The notes under the pieces are model-generated. The model had not been told where the DNA came from. It ran no database searches and saw nothing but the letters and a program-made list of their open reading frames with translations. 64,000 bases of DNA from JAHEZL01 sp046074525. Its GTDB lineage: Bacteria > Bacteroidota > Bacteroidia > Flavobacteriales_C > GCA-002722245. The position numbers and the translations under genes were made by a program. Of the stretch, positions 25,279-35,400 are shown piece by piece. Where the stretch lies: positions 1-64,000 of the forward strand of contig JBJTOK010000062.1 of the NCBI GenBank assembly GCA_046074525.1, given 5' to 3'. Numbering within the stretch: the first letter of the stretch is position 1; every line of letters begins with the position of its first letter.

Positions 25279-25890
25279 TTAAACAAAAACATACTCACTC
25301 GCATATTCCTTCACGAGTGCTTTGGTAAAGGCATCTTCTTTCTTTACTCTTCCAATGCAACGCACACCTGTAGTTTCCAAAATGACTTTCTCCGACTGAG
25401 GATTGGCTTCGCCATTGAAAAAAATTCCTAACAGATTAACTTCCGCGGCCTTCAAAGCAGCAATCGACAGGAGCGTATGATTGATGCTTCCGAGATAATT
25501 GGAACAAACCAGCACCACTTCAGCATCGTAGTATTTAATGAGATCAAGCATGGTGTCGCCCTTATAGTTGATAGGGACCATCACCCCTCCCGCTCCTTCA
25601 ATTATTATAGTATTATTGTGACTTGGGAGCTTTAGTTTACTGAGACGCAGATCAATATTTTCCAGTTCCGCAGCGGCATGCGGAGACATGGCATTTTGCA
25701 AAACAAATTTTTCTCTGTGGAATTTCACGCGTTTGGCACTGACCAAACTCTTCACTACTTCACGGTCGGGATTTTCCATCCCTGCTTGTACAGGCTTGAA
25801 ATAATCGGCCTGCAAAGCCTCCACCAAAATAGCAGAAACAATGGTTTTGCCAACATCAGTACCAATTCCTGTGACAAAGATTTTACGCAT
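25279..25890 (-). CDS. bioD: Dethiobiotin synthetase
   Basis: A 203-residue ATP-dependent carboxylase that closes the ureido ring of dethiobiotin. Visible motifs are the P-loop GIGTDVGKT (residues 8-16), the substrate block ADYFKPVQAG, and EGAGGVMVPI. Other biotin genes are not adjacent, so it stands alone here. It is convergent with the DUF6495-like gene, with only 6 bp between the stops. Confidence 0.9.
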   Translation of the reverse strand: MRKIFVTGIGTDVGKTIVSAILVEALQADYFKPVQAGMENPDREVVKSLVSAKRVKFHREKFVLQNAMSPHAAAELENIDLRLSKLKLPSHNNTIIIEGAGGVMVPINYKGDTMLDLIKYYDAEVVLVCSNYLGSINHTLLSIAALKAAEVNLLGIFFNGEANPQSEKVILETTGVRCIGRVKKEDAFTKALVKEYASEYVFV

Positions 25891-25937
25891 GCGCTAAAAG
25901 TAGGAAGATCTGCGGCAAAAGCCAAATAGATGAGGCA

Positions 25938-26738
25938 TTACCAGCTACTTTCGGCACCACCGCCACCAAAACTACCGCCGCCGAAACCACCAAAACCGCT
26001 GTCGCCCCCTCCAAAACCACCTCGCCCCGAATGAAAATCATTCCAGCTGCCACGCCCCCTGTTCATGAATGATGTAAGCATTAAGGCCGTCCAGAAACTG
26101 GTGTGATTCATGTGCGCATAAGATCGCGCCTGTACAGTCTTGAAACCAACAATGAAAATAATGGCAAGAACAACGAGAAGCACTATCCCCCATCCCGGAG
26201 TCTGTTTATTGGCATAGTCCGCCTGATTGAATTCCTTCTTCGCCAAGGGCTCTATGATATTTAAGGCATTTACCACCCCTTGAAAATAATTTCCCTTCTT
26301 GAACTCGGGAATCATTTCATCTCTTACGATTGAACCTGCTGTACCATCTGATATTACTGGCTCCAACCCTCTTCCTATAGCGATTGCCGCAGTCCTTTCC
26401 TTTTTTTCCCCTGTAGGTTTTATCAAAATTACTACCCCATTATCTTCTTTTTCTTTTCCCACCCTCCAACGTTGGCCTAACTCAGTTCCTAAATCAGCGG
26501 CAGAATAACCACATAAATCATTCAAAAAAACTACAACTATCTGGTTTGATGTTTCACGGCTGAATTTCTCTAATTCACCTTCAAGCATTTGTACTTCCTG
26601 TGAAGAAAGAGAATGAGTATTATCATAAACCATAAAAGGATAGGATTCCGGTTTTTCCGGAATACAATCCTGAGCAGGCATTGAAAATACCAGCAAAAGA
26701 AAAAATAGCAATATGATTTTACCCAAAGGAAATTTCAT
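25938..26738 (-). CDS. TPM-domain protein with glycine-rich tail (YgcG type)
   Basis: A 266-residue exported membrane protein. A signal peptide ends near SMPAQ, then a TPM domain spans about 35-170 (VYDNTHSLSSQEVQMLEGEL, NQIVVVFLNDLCGYSAADLGTELGQRWRVG, GVVILIKPT). One transmembrane helix lies near 185-202. The last 40 residues are almost only Gly, Phe and Ser (FGGGSFGGGG). It is in an operon with a second TPM protein and LemA, overlapping the former by 20 bp. TPM domains are linked to membrane-protein quality control; the exact role is unknown. Confidence 0.8.
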   Translation of the reverse strand: MKFPLGKIILLFFLLLVFSMPAQDCIPEKPESYPFMVYDNTHSLSSQEVQMLEGELEKFSRETSNQIVVVFLNDLCGYSAADLGTELGQRWRVGKEKEDNGVVILIKPTGEKKERTAAIAIGRGLEPVISDGTAGSIVRDEMIPEFKKGNYFQGVVNALNIIEPLAKKEFNQADYANKQTPGWGIVLLVVLAIIFIVGFKTVQARSYAHMNHTSFWTALMLTSFMNRGRGSWNDFHSGRGGFGGGDSGFGGFGGGSFGGGGAESSW

Positions 26739-27147
26739 TTTTTAACTCATTATTATCATCTGCATGATAAGGGAAATACTCTTTCAGCTTAATACCTGTC
26801 AGCAGAATCCCTTCCTTCAATCCTTTTGCAAATTTTTCTTCTTCAAAATTTTTAATAACAACATCCTTCACCTCATTCCAAAAGTCATGAGGTACTTTAC
26901 CGTTAATCCCCGCGTCTCCGAGCACTGCAAACTTTCTATCTTTTGTGCTTAAATAAAACAGCACTCCATTACGAAGTGCTGTCTTATGCATCTCTAATTC
27001 TTTAAAAATATAGGCGGCTCTATCTAAAACTTCTCCACTGCATTTATCCTCTATATGAACTCTTATTTCGCCAGAAGTTTCTAATTCAGCAAATTCAATA
27101 GCTTTAATTATTTCTTGTTGAAATTCTTCAGTTAAAAAATCTGCCAT
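26719..27147 (-). CDS. TPM-domain protein, short form
   Basis: A 142-residue protein consisting of one TPM domain (FAELETSGEIRVHIEDKC, KTALRNGVLFYLSTKDRKFAVLGDAGI, FAKGLKEGILLTG) without a signal peptide or clear membrane helix. It overlaps the next TPM gene by 20 bp and starts 5 bp after the LemA gene, so all three are expressed together. The pairing of LemA with one exported and one short TPM protein is common in Bacteroidota. Confidence 0.8.
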   Translation of the reverse strand: MADFLTEEFQQEIIKAIEFAELETSGEIRVHIEDKCSGEVLDRAAYIFKELEMHKTALRNGVLFYLSTKDRKFAVLGDAGINGKVPHDFWNEVKDVVIKNFEEEKFAKGLKEGILLTGIKLKEYFPYHADDNNELKNEISFG

Positions 27148-27152
27148 ATAAA

Positions 27153-27761
27153 TTACTGTAAAAGGGACTCGGATTTAGGTGCTATTTCAGCTCCTTTTTG
27201 CGCTTCAAAATATGGTCGGCCTTCAAAGCCGCTTATCATATTGAATAAGCTTCCAGGTATCTTATTGATTCTTTTATTATAGATCGCTGCTACTTCATTA
27301 AATCTAATTCTCTCTGTATTAATTCTTCTTTCAGTTCCAGTCCATTCATCATGCAACTGCTGGAAATTCTTACTCGCTTGCAAATCAGGATACTGTTCTG
27401 CAACAACCAACAATCTGGAAACAGCAGATCCTATAGAATTTTGTGATTGTTCAAAATTTTGAATTTGTTCTTGAGATAATTTAGATGGATCTATTTTTAC
27501 ATTGCCTACAGAAGCTCTAGCCTGAGTTACCTGAGTCAGCACTTCTTTTTCATGTTTAGCATATCCTTTTACAACATTTATGAGACTAGGGATCAAATCA
27601 TTTCTCATTTGATAAGTGCTTTGAACCTGGCCCCATTGAGCTTTCACATCCTCATCAGCATCTACTGTTCCATTGTTCCACATAAATCCCCACAAAATAA
27701 TGATGGCCAAAACGCCTCCTATAATCCAGCTTGCTTTGATTTCTCTACCTACTATTTTCAT
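27153..27761 (-). CDS. lemA: LemA family protein
   Basis: A 202-residue membrane-anchored protein. One N-terminal transmembrane helix (about 12-28) is followed by the antiparallel helical LemA domain (VKAQWGQVQSTYQMRNDLIPSL, VKGYAKHEKEVLTQVTQARASV, LLVVAEQYPDLQASKNFQQL, ERRINTERIRFNEVAAIYN). First gene of the LemA-TPM-TPM operon. The biochemical role of the family is not established. Confidence 0.9.
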   Translation of the reverse strand: MKIVGREIKASWIIGGVLAIIILWGFMWNNGTVDADEDVKAQWGQVQSTYQMRNDLIPSLINVVKGYAKHEKEVLTQVTQARASVGNVKIDPSKLSQEQIQNFEQSQNSIGSAVSRLLVVAEQYPDLQASKNFQQLHDEWTGTERRINTERIRFNEVAAIYNKRINKIPGSLFNMISGFEGRPYFEAQKGAEIAPKSESLLQ

Positions 27762-27878
27762 TTGTATATAATTTTACTTTTTGGTCAAATGGAATATTCA
27801 TTTTCACTTGGTTTTTCCTTTTTAGAAAAACGAATATTTCATGCGAATGATTTTTTAGTTTTTCGTAAATATCTTCCT

Positions 27879-29747
27879 TTATTTCATCAATTCAACACTG
27901 CGATTGATAAACTCTGTTAAATCCTTGCCTTTGAGCAGGCCTTGCGACAATAACGCAAGATCAGCAGCTTGCTTCGCCAAAGTTTTTTGAGTGGCTTCAT
28001 TACTTTCGGAAAGAATTTTGGAAATCAGCGGGTGATTAGAGTTCACCACAAGATTGTAATTCTCCGGCATATTCCCGAACATGCTCATTCCACCACCACC
28101 GGTAGCCTGCATCTCTTTCATACGGCGCATGAATTCGCTTTGGGTGATGAACATTGGTTTGTCTTTTTCGCTGAGGCTTTCAAATACAACCGTGAATTTC
28201 CCGGCTTCCACCTGTGAAGAAATCACAGGCTTGAGTTTCTCTTCATCTTCCTTGCTGAGCTTGGAGATTTGAGCTTCATCTTTGCTGATCAGCTTATCGA
28301 TAATATCGGCATCAATGCGCTTAAAAACCACATCTTTGTTACTTTGCTCGAGCTTATTGAGCAAGTGGGAAGTAAGCGGACTGTCGAGAATCAACACATC
28401 ATAGCCCTTCGCTTTTGCATCTTCAATATAAGCGTGATGTTCTACTTCACTATGGGTGTAAAGAATCACTACTTTACCATCTTTATCGGTTTGTGTAGCC
28501 TTGATTTTCTCGAGGTATTCATCGAGCAGCAAATAATCACCATTAATGTTTTTAAAGAGCATGAATTTAGATGAACGCTCACCGAATTTTTCTTCGCTCA
28601 AAGTTCCGTATTCAATGAACACCTTGATATCATCCCATTTTTTAGCGTAATCTTCGCGACTGTTTTTACACAGATCTTCGAGCTTATCAGCTACTTTTTT
28701 AGTGATGTGGTTGGAGATTTTCTTTACGTTCTGGTCGCTTTGCAAATAAGAACGCGACACGTTCAACGGGATATCCGGAGAATCGAGCACACCATGCAGC
28801 AACATCAAAAACTCGGGAACGATGCCTTCTACAGAATCGGTCACAAAAACCTGATTGCTGTACAACTGTATTTTATTTTTCTGGATTTCAAGGTTCTTCT
28901 TGAGTTTAGGGAAATACAAAACACCGGTGAGGTTGAAAGGATAATCTACATTCAAATGAATATTGAACAGCGGATCCTCGAAAGTCATTGGATACAATTC
29001 ACGATAGAAATCGTTATAATCAGCTTCAATCAAGTCGGATGGAGACTTCTTCCACAAAGGAGAAGGATTGTTCACGATATTGTCCACCTTCACTTTGTCC
29101 TCACCTTCTTCACGTGTACCGAATTTAATTGGCATCGGCAGGAAGCGGCAGTATTTATTGAGTAATTCGTTGATTTTATAATCTTCGAGGTATTCTTTCG
29201 CCTCGTCGGTAAGGTGCAGGATAATGTCGGTTCCATGATTTTCCTTGGCATCTTTTACTAGTTCATAATCGGTAGAACCTTCACAAATCCAGCGGGCGCC
29301 TTCGGTTCCTTCCTTAAAGGATTTGGAATACACCTCCACTTTAGAAGCCACCATAAACGCCGAGAAGAAACCTAGTCCGAAATGACCAATGATCCCTTCT
29401 GCCTTATCCTTGTATTTATTCACGAATTCCTCAGCGCCTGAAAAGGCAATCTGAGCAATGTATTTTTCAATTTCCTCGCCTGTCATACCAATACCATTAT
29501 CTCGAACGGTAAGGGTTTTCGCATCTTTATCGATGATCACTTCCACTTGCAAATGCCCAACATCACCTTTTGCTTCACCAATAGAAGAAAGGGTTTTGAG
29601 TTTCTGACAAGCGTCGACTGCGTTGGATACGAGCTCTCTTAAAAAGATTTCCTGGTCGGAATAGAGAAAGCGTTTGATGATGGGAAAAATGTTTTCTGCC
29701 TGAACTTTAATATTTCCTTTTGACATAGTTTTAATTTTTGTTGCCAA
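27879..29747 (-). CDS. htpG: Molecular chaperone HtpG (Hsp90)
   Basis: A 622-residue cytoplasmic Hsp90. The N-terminal GHKL ATPase is clear: FLRELVSNAVDAC with the catalytic glutamate, VRDNGIGM, and the lid IGHFGLGFFSAFM. The middle domain has GVLYFPK, NQVFVTDSVEGIVPEFL and the DSPDIPLNVSRSYLQ block. The C-terminal dimerisation domain follows. Length is normal. It is monocistronic with 95 bp upstream; no CIRCE-like heat-shock operator was recognised. Confidence 0.95.
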   Translation of the reverse strand: MATKIKTMSKGNIKVQAENIFPIIKRFLYSDQEIFLRELVSNAVDACQKLKTLSSIGEAKGDVGHLQVEVIIDKDAKTLTVRDNGIGMTGEEIEKYIAQIAFSGAEEFVNKYKDKAEGIIGHFGLGFFSAFMVASKVEVYSKSFKEGTEGARWICEGSTDYELVKDAKENHGTDIILHLTDEAKEYLEDYKINELLNKYCRFLPMPIKFGTREEGEDKVKVDNIVNNPSPLWKKSPSDLIEADYNDFYRELYPMTFEDPLFNIHLNVDYPFNLTGVLYFPKLKKNLEIQKNKIQLYSNQVFVTDSVEGIVPEFLMLLHGVLDSPDIPLNVSRSYLQSDQNVKKISNHITKKVADKLEDLCKNSREDYAKKWDDIKVFIEYGTLSEEKFGERSSKFMLFKNINGDYLLLDEYLEKIKATQTDKDGKVVILYTHSEVEHHAYIEDAKAKGYDVLILDSPLTSHLLNKLEQSNKDVVFKRIDADIIDKLISKDEAQISKLSKEDEEKLKPVISSQVEAGKFTVVFESLSEKDKPMFITQSEFMRRMKEMQATGGGGMSMFGNMPENYNLVVNSNHPLISKILSESNEATQKTLAKQAADLALLSQGLLKGKDLTEFINRSVELMK

Positions 29748-29842
29748 GGGATTGCAACATAAATGCCATTGGGAAATTAGTGACAGAATGACTTTAAAAG
29801 AGCAGTATTCATTTAAATAACAGGAAGAGTTGTCAGTGTTGT

Positions 29843-30544
29843 TTACTGAATACTGAACTTTCTTTCGTCGCCCATCGTGTTGTTTTCCAGCAAGAGGGTG
29901 TAATTCCCTTTCTCGAGTCCGAGCTCAGAAAGAAAGAGTTCATACTCCCCACTTTTTGGTTCCTGCAAAAGAACTGTAGTATAGATGAGCTGTCCGTTTT
30001 CATTGTAAACACCAGCTTTTACAGCCCCTCTCCAGTCTTTTGATAAACCTAAAAGCAAAGAGGATTTATTTTCTTCTTTTTTCGACTGAACATGAACAGT
30101 TCCATTGTATTCTCTTTCTACAGTAATAGAAGCCGAATAAATATAATCTCCGCTAAGGCCTACTTGCTTAAGCCGGTAATATAAAACCTGACCGTAAGGT
30201 GCTTCATCTAAAAAGTTGTATTCGGTCAGACTAGTGCTGTTTTCCTTGGCGTCGATACTGCCTATCCATTCGTAATTCACACCATCCACTGAGCGCTCCA
30301 CTGCGAAAAAATTATTATTTGCTTCCACGAGTGTCGACCAGGTCAGTTCTACATTAGGATGATTGTCTTCGGCCACAATACTCACCAAATCCACGTATAG
30401 CTCCTTTACCGCTGCGGGCTCCGGCAAAATACGATCCTGATATTTATCGGAAGGACCATTGTAAGCCAGCAATTCCTGGGCATTCATCGTTGTTGTCATC
30501 AGCACTCCCGCTACAAGAAATCCGAAAGTTGTTCTCATATTCAT
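29843..30544 (-). CDS. Secreted fibronectin-like protein of unknown function
   Basis: A 233-residue exported protein with a signal peptide ending TTTMNAQ. The middle (VELTWSTLVEANNNFFAVERSVDG to VLYYRLKQVGLSGDYIYS) is the fibronectin-type-III-like module common in T9SS cargo. The last 80 residues (LLLGLSKDWRGAVKAGVYNENGQLIY ... YTLLLENNTMGDERKFSIQ) look like a degenerate type A sorting domain, but the usual YPNP motif is missing. It is therefore possibly T9SS cargo. No enzymatic motif is seen. Confidence 0.6.
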   Translation of the reverse strand: MNMRTTFGFLVAGVLMTTTMNAQELLAYNGPSDKYQDRILPEPAAVKELYVDLVSIVAEDNHPNVELTWSTLVEANNNFFAVERSVDGVNYEWIGSIDAKENSTSLTEYNFLDEAPYGQVLYYRLKQVGLSGDYIYSASITVEREYNGTVHVQSKKEENKSSLLLGLSKDWRGAVKAGVYNENGQLIYTTVLLQEPKSGEYELFLSELGLEKGNYTLLLENNTMGDERKFSIQ

Positions 30545-30853
30545 GTTTTAAGTTTGTGGATTTGTACCAATGATTTAAAAGAAGGATATAGGATTTTGTC
30601 CGGAATTATTCAAAGCAAATTGTTAATAACCAGGGTAATTTGTTGATAAATTATCCTTGTCTGGACCTTAATTCACCTGATTAAAGGATTAATAGATGGC
30701 CGCACAAAAATCCTTTTAAACCCTTGATCGGTTGAATATAGGTTCAGGCAAAAAGCCAAAAAGCCACTTTTCCCCGATAAAATCTCACAAAAATTTTCAT
30801 TCGGGCGCTTTTTCTTAATACTTTAGAGAACTGTTTAAAGAGAGAGATAGAAT
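30545..30853. other. Divergent intergenic region, 309 bp
   Basis: This gap separates the secreted fibronectin-like gene from ilvE and must hold both promoters. A near-consensus -7 box TACTTTAG lies about 30 bp before the ilvE ATG. It is AT-rich, with no repeat, no leader peptide rich in branched-chain codons and no terminator-like hairpin that I could recognise. Confidence 0.5.
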
Positions 30854-31912
30854 ATGGCTAACATCAAGGTTGAATTAACCAAACAATCAAAACTGCACGA
30901 TTTAGATTTGGAAAACATTGTATTCGGACGAGAGTTTTCTGATCACATGTTTGTAATGGATTATTATGACGGACAATGGAGAGACGCTCGCATTGAGCCT
31001 TTCCAGAATATTTCAGTGAGTCCGGCTTTCCTCTCCCTGCACTACGCTCAATCTATTTTTGAAGGCCTGAAAGCCTTTTATACCCAAAGCGACGAAATCG
31101 TATTGTTCCGTCCGCAAGCCAACTTCGCACGCCTTAACAAATCGGCGGAAAGAATGTGTATTCCTGCCTTCGACGAAGCTTTTGCTCTGGAAGCCTTGAA
31201 GCAATTGGTAAACATTGATAAAGCGTGGGTTCCTAAGGTAAAAGGAGCTTCTTTATATATCCGTCCGCTCATCTTTGCCACAGATGAATTTGTAGGGGTT
31301 AAACCTTCTGAATCATACCGCTTCATTATTTTCACTTCGCCAGTAAACAAATATTACGACGCACCGGTGAAAGTTAAAATTGAAGAACAATTTACCCGTG
31401 CCTGTTCAGGTGGTGTTGGTTTTTCCAAAACTGCCGGAAATTATGCAGCTTCCTTGTATCCAACCAAGCTGGCGCAGAAAGAAGGTTTTGATCAGTTGAT
31501 CTGGACCGACGGAAAAGAGCACAAATACATTGAAGAATCAGGAACCATGAACCTCATGGTGAAGATTGGCGACACTTTGATTACTCCAAAAGCAGGCGAC
31601 ACTATCCTTGCCGGAATTACCCGCGACAGTGTTTTGAAAATTGCGCGCGACTGGGGAATGAAGGTAGAAGAACGCAACCTCGCTGTTCAGGAAATCCTTG
31701 ATGCTCATGCCAATGGAACTTTACTGGAAGTATTCGGCACCGGAACTGCAGTTACCATTTGCCATATTGTTGCCATAGGCTATCGCGGTAAAATGCTTGA
31801 ACTCCCTCCTGTACCAGAAAGAGAATTCAGCAATAAGGTGAACGAGCATCTGGCTAAAATCCGATCAGGAAGCGAGAAAGACAAATTTGACTGGATAGTA
31901 AAGGTGGCTTAG
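30854..31912 (+). CDS. ilvE: Branched-chain amino acid aminotransferase
   Basis: A 352-residue PLP enzyme (fold type IV) that interconverts Val, Leu and Ile with their keto acids. Key blocks are LHYAQSIFEGLKAF, FRPQANFARLNKSAERMCIP, the PLP lysine in GGVGFSKTAGNYAASL, EESGTMNLMV and the phosphate-binding GITRDSVLKIA. The length fits the longer BCAT type. The acetyltransferase gene starts 3 bp after its stop. Confidence 0.93.
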   Translation: MANIKVELTKQSKLHDLDLENIVFGREFSDHMFVMDYYDGQWRDARIEPFQNISVSPAFLSLHYAQSIFEGLKAFYTQSDEIVLFRPQANFARLNKSAERMCIPAFDEAFALEALKQLVNIDKAWVPKVKGASLYIRPLIFATDEFVGVKPSESYRFIIFTSPVNKYYDAPVKVKIEEQFTRACSGGVGFSKTAGNYAASLYPTKLAQKEGFDQLIWTDGKEHKYIEESGTMNLMVKIGDTLITPKAGDTILAGITRDSVLKIARDWGMKVEERNLAVQEILDAHANGTLLEVFGTGTAVTICHIVAIGYRGKMLELPPVPEREFSNKVNEHLAKIRSGSEKDKFDWIVKVA

Positions 31913-31915
31913 GTC

Positions 31916-32404
31916 ATGGATGTAAAAATCCATGAAGCGAATCTTCACAACCCTGATCAAATCTCACACGTAATTCTTTTGCTCAACGCTTACGCCTCTG
32001 ATATCATGGGCGGGGGAAAACCTTTGCCTGAAGAAACCACCCATCGACTGATCCCCGAATTACAGAAAAGAAAAACGACTTTGGTTCTATTGGCTTATGT
32101 CGACATCGACCCCGCCGGATTGGCAATTTGCTTTGAAGGCTTTTCTACTTTTTATGCAAAGCCATTACTGAACATCCATGATTTTGTAGTTGCTCCCGGA
32201 CACAGAGGAAAAGGCATTGCTAAACTCATGCTGGAAAAGCTGGAGCAAATTGCGCGGCAGAGAGGTTATTGTAAACTCACTCTGGAAGTGCTGCAAGGCA
32301 ATGAAAGAGCACAAAAAATTTACAGAGACTTCGGTTTCAACGGCTATCAGCTGGATGAGAAAACGGGAAGAGCTTTGTTTTGGGATAAGAAGTTGAACAA
32401 ATAA
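31916..32404 (+). CDS. GNAT family N-acetyltransferase
   Basis: A 162-residue acetyl-CoA-dependent acyltransferase. The central motif A is VVAPGHRGKGIAKLMLEKLE (Q/RxxGxG/A acetyl-CoA loop), followed by the motif B region LEVLQGNERAQKIYRDFGF. The N-terminal part gives substrate specificity, which cannot be inferred. It is probably co-transcribed with ilvE, which need not mean a shared pathway. Confidence 0.85.
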   Translation: MDVKIHEANLHNPDQISHVILLLNAYASDIMGGGKPLPEETTHRLIPELQKRKTTLVLLAYVDIDPAGLAICFEGFSTFYAKPLLNIHDFVVAPGHRGKGIAKLMLEKLEQIARQRGYCKLTLEVLQGNERAQKIYRDFGFNGYQLDEKTGRALFWDKKLNK

Positions 32405-32431
32405 TCCCTATCATTTTCAAGCGGAGAGAAA

Positions 32432-35400
32432 TTACCTCCTCCTCTCGTAATAATTCATTGCTGTTGCCAGATTGATCTTGATGCCATTATAAAAAGCAAT
32501 CAGGAAGGCGTCTTTCAAGCCTTTGGCTTTCAAACTCTCTTTATAAGCCGCAGCCTCGGCAGGATTTTTAAACTCACCGGCGGTATAGCGCTTCAAGCCT
32601 TGCGGAGTTGTCTCAGTTTTCAAATCAGGAATAGTAGCAAAAATTGCTTTTACATCAGCCGGAACTTCTCCGGCAAATAAGCCCACCTGAACATGAATTT
32701 TCAAAGTACTTACATCCACTTTACCTGTATCCTGCGACGATTTAGTGTTTTCAATTTCGCTCGGACGGATAGTGTTTTCATCCACTGTTGGGGTTACAGA
32801 AACACGCTTCCCGTTCTGGTATGAAACCACGTAAGCACCAGGATATCCAGCCTTCACCATTTCCTCTTTTCGTTTCACAGCATCATTGAAATTGGTAAAG
32901 CTTCCGGATAAATATCTTCTGTAGTCATTAGCCACCTCGATTTGCAGTTCAGGGATTTTTTTAGCCTCTTCCGATTGTCCGGAAGCCACCGCCACTGCCG
33001 CTACCTGCACCTTGTAAATTACGGCAGAATCTTTAGCCGGTGCTTTTTGCTCATGAACTTTTTTCTCTACAATCTCCTTTTCCACTTCTGTTTTAGGAAC
33101 TATTTTTTCAGGGGTAGTTTTTTCAGGAGAAGATTCCACCCTTATGAATTCATCAGGTTTCACCAAATCAGTAATTGGCACTCTATCGCCATCTTTATAA
33201 GCTGCTACGAAAGCATCGGAGAAACCTTGCTCACGCATTTTCGTTTTGTGTTCCTGTGCTTGCTTGTAGCTTTCAAAGGAACCTGTTGCATAACGGAACA
33301 ACTTATCTTTCCCTTCAAAGGAAATTACTTTCACTCCCCTGAATGCATTAGGAGAAACTTTATTACGGAAGGCTCCCAGCTGAACCCTGTAAACAACAGC
33401 CTGAGTGCTGACTTCAGTTTGCTTCGCAGCAGATTTGGTTCCAGGGATATTCTGAACGTTTTTGCCATCTTTATCAAACTTCACAATTTCGGTGGCAAAA
33501 CCCTGTTCATTTAATTGTGTAGCTCGTTTCTTCGCTTCTTCCTGGGTATCATATTTACCGGCTGTCATGAGTGTTCTTTCCGGATTCGACATGGCAGTGC
33601 TTTGCACATCGGAGATACTCAGCAACTTATTCATCTCTTCACCACTTGCTCCTTTGTCGAATTCACCCACCTTAACAGTATACTTTCCTGCGAGGTCGTT
33701 TTTAGGCTCTTCAATAGTATCCTTCGGAGTGTCTTTCGGCATATCCTTACCCTCTTCTTTGCCGCTTGCGCTCTTCAGCTTGCCATTCTCCACCTTCATC
33801 AACTCAGAAGAAGTAAAGCCATTTTTCTTCGAATCAGTTAAAGTCTTAGTGGCATTTTCCATCGACTTATAAGTTCCTAACACAACATCCTTGGTGCCAT
33901 CAGCATTCTCAATGATTTTGGAATTAGGAATAGCTTCCAGTTTCTTTTTTTCTTCAGCAGAAGTGTTTTTATTGATGGTACCCACCTTAACAGCGTACTC
34001 TCCTTCTTTGAGTTCAGGAGCAGGTTTCTTCAGCTGACCACCTTCTACTTTCATCAGCTCGGCTTTAGCCAGACCTTTTGTTTTCAGGTCTTTTTCACCT
34101 TGCTTACCAGTATTTTGGTCTTCATATTTGCCCACCAGAACATCTTTGGTTCCATCAGCATTTTCAATGATTTTGGAATCAGGAAGGCTTTCCAGTTTTT
34201 TCTTCTCCTCAGCCGTGGTTTTATCGGTAATTTTACCAGCCTTAACCACATATTTCCCTTCGAGTTCTTCAAGCGGGTTAACTGTTTTAGGCTTTGGTTT
34301 TTCGAAGAAAGTAGAATCCTTATCGGTCACTATCTTACCATCCTTCACCTTAACTACTTTGGCGTTAGGGAATAATTTTTTGTCAACATCTCCCAAGGCC
34401 TGGATAGCCTCTACATGATCAGTAAAGGAACCGACCACATAATCAGTAGAATTTTTATCCCCCTTAATTGTTTTAACCTCTTCCTTGCCTTTATAAAATT
34501 TGGATTTTTCTTCGAGGTTAGCATCGGCAGCAGTATTCCCTAGCTGCACGGCGTACTGACCTTCTACATTTTTCAACTTCTCAGCATCTTCACCACCTTC
34601 TTTCTCATACTCTTCAAGGGTAATAAAATCGCTGCCCTTCTGAACCATGATTTTTGCCATTGGGAATTTCTGCTCCAGCAATTGTTTCTGACGGGCTTTC
34701 GCTTCTTCCAACTCCCCGAACTGTCCCACTAGATAAAGCGTTTGATTGTCCTTATTCAAAGCACTGATCAAATCAGGTTGGGCAAGAAATTTCTCTATAT
34801 GTTCTTCCGGAATCTTGTATTGATCGTGAACGAGAACCCTGTAAACAACTCCTTTTTTCTTGTTGGCCAAATTCATCTTATTCCTTACATCCACAGGAAT
34901 ATCAACCGAATCAATGAAGCGGCGGTACCAGTTCATATAATCAGCATCGGTCATTTCCACACCGTTGCTATCTACATAAGCACTATCTCTTGAAGCCTGC
35001 TTGTCTTTGTAATCGCCAATACCATCCAGATCGGTATCAATCGCGCAGCCATTACTATCTACAGCAACACCGGCAGGTGTGCCCAGACAGCGGTCGTAAA
35101 AATCAATAATGCCGTCATTGTCCCTGTCTCTCATATCAAGAGCGAAGTAGTCTACAAAATCGAAACCTTTTTTCCCTGCTGGCGCACTTGTAAACCAGTC
35201 GTAATGCAGGGAAAGGGAATTGAAGAAATAATAGTCGTTGCCTGGTTTCCCTTGTCGGGCGCCTGTGCCAGCAGTAGACACGTTATCAATGAGATCAGTA
35301 AAGGTATAATGGAAACTGGTTCCCATACGCAGGTGGAATCTTTCAGAAATATTAAAGACCACCCCAGCTCCTATCGGTATTGCAAAACTCACCTGAGAAT

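Noticed and set aside
25938..26060. Low-complexity GGN repeats at the end of the TPM gene as a DNA repeat.
   Set aside because: They encode the glycine-rich tail usual for YgcG-type TPM proteins and are not a separate element.
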